From positions 1 through 9,037 of the forward strand of contig JALUDK010000294.1 of NCBI GenBank assembly GCA_027044005.1: a DNA stretch of 9,037 bases. Direction: 5' to 3'. Within the stretch, counting starts at the first letter, position 1, and every line of letters starts with the position of its first letter. This document shows positions 1 through 5,143 of the stretch, in pieces. The notes beneath the pieces are model-generated. The model saw only the letters and a program-made list of their open reading frames with translations. It did no database searches and was not told the DNA's origin. The DNA is from Acidilobaceae archaeon. GTDB lineage: Archaea > Thermoproteota > Thermoprotei_A > Sulfolobales > Acidilobaceae. The position numbers were made by a program, and so were the translations under genes.

Positions 1-70
1 GGGCATCCATGTTGATAGTGTATGGCTCATCCTTCACCGTGATTAGGCTGCCTCCCAGCTTGACAACCAC
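1..70 (-). CDS. Isopentenyl phosphate kinase, N-terminal fragment
   Basis: Only the first 23 codons lie in the window; the rest continues past position 1. The translation begins (M)VVKLGGSLITVKDEPYTIN, which matches the amino-acid-kinase start of archaeal isopentenyl phosphate kinases (KLGGSxIT followed by a short K..PYT segment). IPK phosphorylates isopentenyl phosphate to isopentenyl diphosphate in the archaeal mevalonate pathway, in the cytosol. The start is taken as GTG at 70-68: this reading frame is closed by a TGA about 24 nt upstream and no other start lies between. It begins 4 nt after the stop of the mevalonate-kinase-like gene, so the two are almost certainly cotranscribed and probably translationally coupled. 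The match is short, but the motif and the gene order agree. A different amino-acid kinase is the main alternative. Confidence 0.8.
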   Translation of the reverse strand, partial: MVVKLGGSLITVKDEPYTINMDA

Positions 71-74
71 GGCC

Positions 75-851
75 CTACACTTCGATGCAGATCACCTCCA
101 CGCTGCGTGGCATGCTCGGGGATGATATACACCCGCTGGACTGGCCTGTGCCCCATACTGCTAGCATTATCCCCTCGTGCACTGGCGCTAGGTCCTCGAG
201 GACCTTCACTAGGCTGGCTCCCTCGTTTAGCCTTAGCGAAGCCTCGAGGACGGTGACCCCCATCGTGTGTATTATCGCGCTGTAGACGTCTGGGCCTAGG
301 CTCTCCTTCGCAACCCTGGGTTCTCCTAGGCTCGTGGTTCTCTGGACCTTTATCCCCACCTCGAGGCCCCTGGATATTGTGTAGTGCTCCTCGTCATTCC
401 TGTAGACGACTAGGCCTCCCTCTGCTGCCGAGTACCTTAGAGCGTCTAGAACGTAGCCCCACTCGCCGGTGTAGTGGGGGTCGCCGTACCTGGCTAGCTC
501 GACTAGCTCCATTGAGGATAGTGTCTCGCCGTAGTGCTTCGAGAGTGAGTGGAGTAGTGCGATGCTGGCGGAGGCGTATATCCCGGCCCTTGTTGCTACC
601 CCCTCAGTGCCTTCTAGCTTGATGGAGGCGCATGCGCCTAGGTCCATACCCTGGAGTGTGGTCCTCCATAGCTCCCTTAGGCTCTCGTGGAGTGGGATCC
701 CATCCACGCTTATCTCCTGCCCATCGCAGTCCTCTATGGATATGTAGTACGTGGCTGAGCCTGTCGGCGCGGCTAGGTATGGGTTCTCGCTGCCCGGTAT
801 GGGTACTCCCAGCAGTATTGCTGGTGTTTTTACTGTGATCCTCCTCCCCAA
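75..851 (-). CDS. Divergent GHMP-family kinase, mevalonate-kinase-like
   Basis: 258 residues, short for mevalonate kinase (roughly 310-330). The fold-level pattern fits the GHMP family: an N-terminal strand-turn near residues 5-30 (VKTPAILLG..NPYLAA), a mid-protein helix after residue 87 (AGIYASASIALLHSL), a candidate catalytic Asp136 followed by AAEGGLVVY (142-150), and a C-terminal Gly-rich turn at 233-241 (WGTGQSSGC). However, the usual APGK...GEH start, the GLGSSAA phosphate loop and the GAGGGG motif 3 are all degenerate or missing, so kinase activity is uncertain. Its position between memo and isopentenyl phosphate kinase is where archaeal mevalonate kinase commonly lies. The start is TTG at 851: AGGAGATGA, overlapping the Memo stop, sits 7 nt upstream. 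An ATG overlapping the Memo stop leads into another frame and is not the start. The family call rests on eye alignment plus context. Confidence 0.6.
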   Translation of the reverse strand: MGRRITVKTPAILLGVPIPGSENPYLAAPTGSATYYISIEDCDGQEISVDGIPLHESLRELWRTTLQGMDLGACASIKLEGTEGVATRAGIYASASIALLHSLSKHYGETLSSMELVELARYGDPHYTGEWGYVLDALRYSAAEGGLVVYRNDEEHYTISRGLEVGIKVQRTTSLGEPRVAKESLGPDVYSAIIHTMGVTVLEASLRLNEGASLVKVLEDLAPVHEGIMLAVWGTGQSSGCISSPSMPRSVEVICIEV

Positions 852-854
852 GGC

Positions 855-863
855 TCATCTCCT
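855..863 (-). promoter_or_regulatory. Ribosome binding site deciding the TTG start of the mevalonate-kinase-like gene
   Basis: AGGAGATGA on the minus strand has its GGAG core 7 nt upstream of the TTG at 851 and overlaps the end of memo. It supports initiation at TTG rather than at the out-of-frame ATG inside the site, and suggests translational coupling to memo. Confidence 0.6.
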
Positions 864-1730
864 GGGGAACTCTATTGCCGCGTACCCTACTACCCAGGAT
901 TTCTCTCCTGTGACGTCGCCCGAGGTCGCGTGCTTGAGTAGCCTGGGCCTCGCCCCACCTAGTTTGGAGGCGAGCTCGGCTAGTGCAGCCGCTGGGCCCG
1001 GGCCGCACATGGTTATGTGCATCTCCTCTATAACCCGGAATAGGCCCTCTGGGTCTAGGTTTAGGAGCCTCTCTATCGCTGCCATGTCCTTCTCCACCGT
1101 GATGTCATGGGGCTCGTAGTGGTTGAAGTCGGTGCTGGCCAGGAATACTAGGTCCACCCCGTTCTCGGTGATGATCCTGTATAGGGCGTTGGCCAGGTCC
1201 CGGGAGGTGTCTGGGTTCTGGAGGCCTATCACTATAGGGACTATCTTGAGGTCCTCGCCGTAGAGGTACTGTAGGAATGGTACCTGGACCTCTACAGAGT
1301 GCTCGTATAGGTGTGCATCCTCGTCGAAGCCGAACATCCTCGTATACGATACCACTAGCTTGGCGACCTCGGAGTCCACCTCAACCTCGCCCAGGGGGGT
1401 CTCCCATACCCCCTCCTTGTACACCGAGGCCATAAGACCGAGCCCCGTATGGTTAGGCCCAGCTATAACCACAACCTCGGGCTTGCCCTCCCTAGACAGC
1501 CTGTAATATGAGTGGGCCGCCACCGGCCCGCTATACATGTAGCCAGCGTGAGGCACCACGTAGCCGACGCTAGCCCTGCCCTCCCCCACGCCCTCTGGGA
1601 GCCTCCCCGGGCCCAGGGGGTGGGTGAAGCTGTCCTCTATCGCCTTCACGAGCTCCCTCCTCGTTGCAGGATAGAAGGTGCCTGCATGGGCGGGCCTTCT
1701 ACGCCTCAACCCATATCCACCCACATACAT
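855..1730 (-). CDS. Memo-family (MEMO1 / AmmeMemoRadiSam B) protein
   Basis: 291 residues, a normal length for the family (human MEMO1 is 297). Hallmarks in order: RRPAHAGTFYP (11-21), VVPHAGYMYSGPVAA (58-72), GPNHTGLG (91-98), EHSVEVQVPFLQ (143-154), STDFNHYEP (199-207) and MCGPGPAAA (241-249). His61, His94 and Cys242 line up with the iron-binding His49, His81 and Cys244 of human MEMO1, so the metal site looks intact. The fold is related to class III extradiol dioxygenases; the archaeal function is not settled. It recurs next to mevalonate-pathway genes in archaea, as here: the GHMP-kinase-like gene starts 3 nt after its stop. The start is uncertain. ATG at 1730 has no clear Shine-Dalgarno site and lies only about 20 nt from a TATA-like box; GTG at 1724 or TTG at 1709, the latter preceded by GGTGGAT, are alternatives that leave the conserved domain complete. 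Confidence 0.93.
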   Translation of the reverse strand: MYVGGYGLRRRRPAHAGTFYPATRRELVKAIEDSFTHPLGPGRLPEGVGEGRASVGYVVPHAGYMYSGPVAAHSYYRLSREGKPEVVVIAGPNHTGLGLMASVYKEGVWETPLGEVEVDSEVAKLVVSYTRMFGFDEDAHLYEHSVEVQVPFLQYLYGEDLKIVPIVIGLQNPDTSRDLANALYRIITENGVDLVFLASTDFNHYEPHDITVEKDMAAIERLLNLDPEGLFRVIEEMHITMCGPGPAAALAELASKLGGARPRLLKHATSGDVTGEKSWVVGYAAIEFPRR

Positions 1731-1742
1731 ATGAGCCCGGAG

Positions 1743-1762
1743 CCCGTCTAAATACCCGTCTA
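1743..1762 (-). promoter_or_regulatory. Putative promoter of the memo operon, flanked by an 8-bp direct repeat
   Basis: On the minus strand the octamer TAGACGGG occurs twice, separated by TATT. Spacer and repeat together create TATTTA (minus strand 1754-1749), a crenarchaeal TATA-like box in an otherwise GC-rich context. The first copy contains the csx1 stop codon. A box here would place the transcript start near 1724-1730, giving a leaderless or nearly leaderless memo mRNA, which fits the lack of a Shine-Dalgarno site before ATG 1730. This is inferred from position and composition only. Confidence 0.35.
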
Positions 1763-3256
1763 GCGCCTCCTGCTGGGCTTGGCTAGAGACTCTATAATGG
1801 ACAGTGCATCCCCCACCATATCCGCGAGTTCATCCTTATTGATAACGCCAGACTTGATCTCCACGTCCACATCACCTTCACCAACCACAACCTGGGCCTC
1901 GTCATCCTTGCTCAGCCTACCGTGCATGAGCCTATTGCGGAATTGCCTGATCCTCTCGAAACCGCCCAGCCTCTTGGGGTCTAGGTCCAGCTCCCTGCAA
2001 TCCTCGTCACTGACACTGCTGTCATGCCTCTTGCCTGCGCACTCTCGGAGTATCTTGTCAGCCCGCATCCACTCCGTGTCTCCAACCTTGTAGGCTCCCT
2101 CGCCCATGCTCGTTGCTAATACCCCCACTACTGCCAGCTCTCTCGCTGGCCCTAGCGCCCTGTCCGGCATACCGCTGCTGGCAAGCTTCCTTAGCGCTGC
2201 TATCATTACATCCATATTCCTGGTTGCGTGTAGCTCCTGTATAATCCTGCTGGTGAGTGTTAATGCAGCGTCCGCTAGGGGGATCCACGCTGCATTCTCC
2301 CTGATAGCGTCTTCATCCATTATCATCTCCTCGAAAGATGGCTGGGCTCTGGCCAGTGTTTCCCTGAGGGTGGCGATCTCGCGTGGCACCAGGGGTATCT
2401 GGCCACTCCTCAGGGTCCAGAGGAGGTTTCCGGAGCCGTCTATTGCCTTCTTTAGATGCCCATAAGTCCCCCTGTACCTTGGCCCTAGGCTCCTGCCTAG
2501 CCTTGCTATATCCTCTATGGGTAGGAGTCTCTCGTCTATTAGCTTCCACGCATTTATTCCCGATGCTATGGTGTTTACTAGCGAGGATGCCTCCGTCATG
2601 TCTATGAACTCGACTATGGTGTCCTGCGAGGGCCTCCCCATGACAGGGGCCATATAGATCCTGATAGGGACCTCGTATACCGAGGCTATCATGGTGCTGG
2701 CTAGGAGCGCCCCCGACACTAGCGGGTTTGTGCCGTGGGTTAGGTCTACGATAATACTATAATCCTCTATGGCTAACCGTCTCATTGTCAGGTATATCTT
2801 ATTCACGAGCGAGTTGAACGTACCCCTACTCTCCCTGCTCCCCCCATACTCAACAAGGACCTTGTCCTCTCCGCTGTCTAGGCGTAGCGGGCCCGCAACC
2901 CCAGGGTGGGGCGTGGTGATGCACTCTATCCCTTGCTCTAGGAGCTCGTGTACAGAGCTGTCTACTATTGTAACATCCCTCTCTCCACGAGGAGTCCTCT
3001 TGACGAGCCTAAGGCCCCTATACCCGGATTTAGCCTCCACTAACAACTTATAATTCTCGCAGTGCCTGTCCTCGAATAGCGTCTCCGGTACTATAACAAT
3101 CAGCCTATCGATATCCCCGTTGTATAGTGTTCTGAGCGCCGCTGCTCCTAGGAAGCTTGTGCTCCTAGCTTCGCCTAGCCTGTACGTGACTAGTTCGTAG
3201 CCAGATACATCCCCACCCATCCATATTAGGGCATGATTCCTAGACATTCCGGTCAC
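1760..3256 (-). CDS. csx1: Csx1-type CARF-HEPN CRISPR-associated ribonuclease
   Basis: 498 residues, in the range of crenarchaeal Csx1 proteins. The N-terminal half is Rossmann-like: a strand near 50-56 (RLIVIVP) and the diagnostic IIVDLTHGTNPL (168-179), matching the D-x-T-H-G-x-N signature of the Csx1/MJ1666 CARF family, which senses cyclic oligoadenylate made by type III Cas10. A long helical segment follows (about 225-420). The C-terminal HEPN domain carries RQFRNRLMHGR (437-447); Arg440 and His445 form the R-x4-H RNase centre with the usual Asn after Arg. It should degrade RNA nonspecifically during a type III response, in the cytosol. The start is GTG 3256 or ATG 3247 (Met4); neither has a strong ribosome site. 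It lies 15 nt behind, and in frame with, an unknown small gene and 29 nt ahead of memo. No other cas gene or CRISPR array is in the window. Confidence 0.9.
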   Translation of the reverse strand: MTGMSRNHALIWMGGDVSGYELVTYRLGEARSTSFLGAAALRTLYNGDIDRLIVIVPETLFEDRHCENYKLLVEAKSGYRGLRLVKRTPRGERDVTIVDSSVHELLEQGIECITTPHPGVAGPLRLDSGEDKVLVEYGGSRESRGTFNSLVNKIYLTMRRLAIEDYSIIVDLTHGTNPLVSGALLASTMIASVYEVPIRIYMAPVMGRPSQDTIVEFIDMTEASSLVNTIASGINAWKLIDERLLPIEDIARLGRSLGPRYRGTYGHLKKAIDGSGNLLWTLRSGQIPLVPREIATLRETLARAQPSFEEMIMDEDAIRENAAWIPLADAALTLTSRIIQELHATRNMDVMIAALRKLASSGMPDRALGPARELAVVGVLATSMGEGAYKVGDTEWMRADKILRECAGKRHDSSVSDEDCRELDLDPKRLGGFERIRQFRNRLMHGRLSKDDEAQVVVGEGDVDVEIKSGVINKDELADMVGDALSIIESLAKPSRRR

Positions 3257-3271
3257 ATCATTGTTAGGGGG

Positions 3272-3763
3272 TTATCGCAATTCTCGTATTAAGGCGTTAG
3301 CCTGGCTGGGGCCCTGGGCGAAGACTCTGGAGAGTATATAGTCTACTACCCTGGCATCTATCTTATTCGCTGTGGCCCATTCTAGGTACTCCTCCTGGCT
3401 CATGCCTCTGGAGTGTATCATGTCTAGGCTGCTGTGGAGGTCTACCAGCACCACTGCGTCTTCGCCGTAGAGGCACTTGACCACTGATTTTAGGATCTCC
3501 GGGCTACGCCCCCGCCGGGCCCGGTTCAGGCCCCAGTCGTGGCGTAGCGCCTGGGAGTACCTTAGGCCTGCTAGTACGGTCTCTGTCATGATCCTTACTC
3601 TTTGATCGCTACATCCCGCCAGCTTCGATATCAGTCCCCGGGGTAGCGCTTGTGGGTTGTCTATTATCTTGTCTATCATGGGTATGATCGTTGGGTCTAT
3701 GCTTAGCCCTAGAAGCCTTGCTAGCATGTAGGAGTGCCTGGCGTGCGTCCTCCTATCGGGCAA
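3272..3763 (-). CDS. Hypothetical helical protein paired with csx1
   Basis: 163 residues; family not recognised. There is no signal peptide or membrane segment, and the sequence looks largely helical. Visible points are an N-terminal THARHSYMLARLLGL stretch (6-20; His7, His10), IDKIIDNP (30-37), a basic run GLNRARRGRSP (78-88), a His75-Asp76 pair, and VDLHSSLDMIH (107-117) rich in His and Asp. The order H10, HD 75-76, D108 loosely recalls HD-type metal phosphohydrolases, but the spacing is not clearly canonical, so this is only a guess. The start is TTG 3763: AGGAG ends 5 nt upstream and a TATA-like box lies about 40 nt upstream; the next Met is residue 13. It is the first gene of the minus-strand unit, and its stop is followed after five codons, in the same frame, by the csx1 start, so the two are likely cotranscribed. 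A role with Csx1 is inference from adjacency. Confidence 0.72.
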   Translation of the reverse strand: MPDRRTHARHSYMLARLLGLSIDPTIIPMIDKIIDNPQALPRGLISKLAGCSDQRVRIMTETVLAGLRYSQALRHDWGLNRARRGRSPEILKSVVKCLYGEDAVVLVDLHSSLDMIHSRGMSQEEYLEWATANKIDARVVDYILSRVFAQGPSQANALIRELR

Positions 3764-3768
3764 CTGTG

Positions 3769-3773
3769 CTCCT
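3769..3773 (-). promoter_or_regulatory. Ribosome binding site for the TTG start at 3763
   Basis: AGGAG on the minus strand, 5 nt upstream of TTG. It favours this start over the later ATG at residue 13, which has no comparable site. Confidence 0.55.
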
Positions 3774-3800
3774 ACCCGCTGGGTCCGATGTATACCGGGG

Positions 3801-3810
3801 AGTTTATAGG
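3801..3810 (-). promoter_or_regulatory. Putative TATA box of the small gene-csx1 unit
   Basis: CCTATAAACT on the minus strand, within GC-rich flanks. Its centre is about 42 nt upstream of the TTG start, which would put the transcript start near 3779 and leave a short leader containing the AGGAG site. Spacing and composition fit an archaeal box A; no experimental support. Confidence 0.45.
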
Positions 3811-3829
3811 GGGTCAGCCTGGATTCCCT

Positions 3830-3839
3830 CCTCTAGAGG
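3830..3839. repeat. 10-bp perfect palindrome in the divergent spacer
   Basis: CCTCTAGAGG is its own reverse complement. It sits just upstream of the minus-strand TATA-like box, between divergent genes, a reasonable place for an operator. A perfect 10-mer can occur by chance, so an operator role is only a possibility. Confidence 0.25.
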
Positions 3840-3858
3840 CCGGGGGCGCACTGCCTAC

Positions 3859-3870
3859 ATATTATAATAT
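3859..3870. repeat. AT-only 12-bp palindrome in the divergent spacer
   Basis: ATATTATAATAT is self-complementary and starts a strongly AT-rich tract (about 3857-3904) in an otherwise GC-rich window. It could be a low-melting promoter region, a second TATA element or a regulator site. Confidence 0.3.
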
Positions 3871-3895
3871 ATGTATATGTATCAAAAGTGTCTAG

Positions 3896-3904
3896 CATAA
3901 ATAG
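3896..3904 (+). promoter_or_regulatory. Putative TATA box of the GltD-like gene
   Basis: CATAAATAG is centred about 53 nt upstream of the TTG start at 3953, implying a transcript start near 3926 and a leader of roughly 27 nt. The AT-rich 3861-3880 segment is an alternative promoter core. Confidence 0.4.
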
Positions 3905-3952
3905 CAGGCCCCGTAGTCCCAGACCGTGAAGGGCAGGCTGGGGTGCTAGGGG

Positions 3953-4972
3953 TTGAAGTTCCTACGGTGCAAGGAGATCCCCGAGAGCACAGGGTTCAGC
4001 GTGGGGATAATAGGAGCTGGCCCGGCCGGCCTCGGGGCCGCCGGCTTCCTGAAGTGCAGGGGCCATGACGTGGTAGTATACGACATGCTTCCCGAGGCCG
4101 GGGGGATGATGTTCTTCGGCATACCCGAGGGCAGGATCAAGAAGGACAAGATAAGGCAGAGCGTGAGGGAGCTGATGGACGCGGGGGTTAAGTTCCTATT
4201 CAACACGAAGGTGGGCAGGGACATAAGCCTGGAGGACGTGATCAAGAGCCACGACGCGGTGCTGATAGCCACTGGCACCTGGAAGACCTCGGACATGGGC
4301 GTGGAGGGGGAGGACCTACCCTGGGTCCTGCCAGCTGCTGAGTGGCTTGTAGACGTGCACCTAGCACTATACGGGTACAAGCCATGGAGCGAGGTCACCA
4401 TGATAGGGGGCCGCATCCTAGTCATAGGCGGGGGGCTCACAGCTGCCGACGCGGTGACTGTACCCCTAACCTACTCCCAGTTCAAGGACAGGGTCAAGGA
4501 GCTGGTCCTCAGCTATAGGAGGACTAGGAAGTACGCCCCGATGAGGGAGAACGAGATGAACAGGCTCGAGCAGCTAGGTGCGAAGATATGGGAGCTAACA
4601 CAGCCCATAGAGTTCAGAGAGGAGGATGGAAGGCATATCGTCAAGTTCGTGAGGCTAGAGCTCAAGGAGGCGGGGGAGGGCAAGAGGCCCAGGCCCGTCC
4701 CCATACCCGGGAGCGAGTTCGAGGAGGAGTTCGACTGGGTCCTCAAGGCCGTGGGCGTGAGGCCCACCCCACCCTTCGAGAACAACTGCTGCGGCATAGA
4801 GTTGAACCCCGATAATACGATAAAGACGGATGAGAGGTTTATGACAACCAGGGAGGGCGTGTTCGCGGCTGGGGATGTGAGGCATGGCGCAAGCCTCATA
4901 GGGCCAGCGCTAAAGAGCGGCTTGGATGCAGCGAAGAGCATACACGAGTACCTGATGGCCAAGAGGGGCTAG
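3953..4972 (+). CDS. GltD-like FAD/NAD(P)-dependent oxidoreductase
   Basis: 339 residues, corresponding to the FAD/NAD(P) part of glutamate synthase small-subunit-like proteins without the N-terminal iron-sulfur domain of about 130 residues. Seen in order: FAD dinucleotide motif VGIIGAGPAGLGAAG (17-31); EAGGMMFFGIPEGR (48-61), typical of the GltD family; ATG at 106-108; NAD(P) motif ILVIGGGLTAAD (155-166); and the second FAD motif GVFAAGDVRHGASLIGPA (302-319). It should pass electrons between NAD(P)H and a partner; no large glutamate synthase subunit is in the window, so the acceptor is unknown. Related archaeal proteins are annotated as glutamate synthase small chain, sulfide dehydrogenase or Nfn-type subunits. 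The start is TTG 3953: an in-frame TAG ends at 3949, making it the most upstream option, and GGGGTG lies shortly before. It appears to be a single-gene unit transcribed away from the csx1 group. Confidence 0.88.
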   Translation: MKFLRCKEIPESTGFSVGIIGAGPAGLGAAGFLKCRGHDVVVYDMLPEAGGMMFFGIPEGRIKKDKIRQSVRELMDAGVKFLFNTKVGRDISLEDVIKSHDAVLIATGTWKTSDMGVEGEDLPWVLPAAEWLVDVHLALYGYKPWSEVTMIGGRILVIGGGLTAADAVTVPLTYSQFKDRVKELVLSYRRTRKYAPMRENEMNRLEQLGAKIWELTQPIEFREEDGRHIVKFVRLELKEAGEGKRPRPVPIPGSEFEEEFDWVLKAVGVRPTPPFENNCCGIELNPDNTIKTDERFMTTREGVFAAGDVRHGASLIGPALKSGLDAAKSIHEYLMAKRG

Positions 4973-5016
4973 GTAGCCCCTTTAACCCCCAGCATTATAG
5001 TATCACAGGAGGGCCG

Positions 5017-5076
5017 ATGGCATACGGGCTATACCCAGAGCCCCATACTGGGGCTGTGACGAGGTGCTGCGGCTAG
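5017..5076 (+). CDS. Possible 19-residue peptide ORF
   Basis: ATG at 5017 runs 19 codons to TAG and encodes MAYGLYPEPHTGAVTRCCG. AGGAGGG (5007-5013), one of the better Shine-Dalgarno matches in the window, ends 3 nt before the ATG. A 7-bp hairpin lies inside the frame. It occupies the spacer between the GltD-like gene and thrB. There is no homology I recognise; two adjacent Cys near the end are the only notable residues. It could be a real short peptide, a leader ahead of thrB, or chance. A TATA-like segment (4993-5000) is too close to the ATG to serve it with this ribosome site, which lowers confidence. Confidence 0.25.
   Translation: MAYGLYPEPHTGAVTRCCG
5039..5055 (+). other. 7-bp inverted repeat with three-base loop
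   Basis: AGCCCCA, loop TAC, TGGGGCT: a perfect GC-rich stem in the spacer after the GltD-like gene. There is no T-run after it, so it does not look like an intrinsic terminator. It could be an mRNA structure or a protein site. Confidence 0.4.
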
Positions 5077-5102
5077 CTCACCCCCATGCCAGGCCCACCC
5101 CT

Positions 5103-5111
5103 CATAAAAAC
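5103..5111 (+). promoter_or_regulatory. Putative TATA box of thrB
   Basis: CATAAAAAC, with a second AT-rich stretch TCTAATATC at 5113-5121, in GC-rich surroundings. The first box is centred 37 nt before GTG 5144, giving a transcript start near 5133 and a short leader, consistent with a crenarchaeal promoter serving thrB and possibly glmS and the GlmU-like gene. Confidence 0.45.
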
Positions 5112-5143
5112 CTCTAATATCCCTGGGGCCCTTCATCCTGGGG

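Noticed and set aside
604..1008. 134-codon ORF overlapping the memo and GHMP-like genes in another frame
   Set aside because: It spans the 3' end of memo and the start of the next gene; the translation is Arg/Gly/His-rich without motifs, and both overlapped genes have better support.
3946..4440. 164-codon minus-strand ORF
   Set aside because: Antisense to the GltD-like gene, which has complete FAD and NAD(P) motifs; the antisense translation is low-complexity Ser/Pro/Thr, as expected of a shadow frame in GC-rich DNA.
5039..5055. Hairpin as an intrinsic terminator of the GltD-like gene
   Set aside because: No T-run follows the stem, and archaeal termination generally relies on T-rich tracts rather than hairpins.
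4973..5143. tRNA or C/D-box RNA in the spacer before thrB
   Set aside because: No cloverleaf arms or TTCRA-type T-loop, and no C-box/D-box pair was found on either strand.
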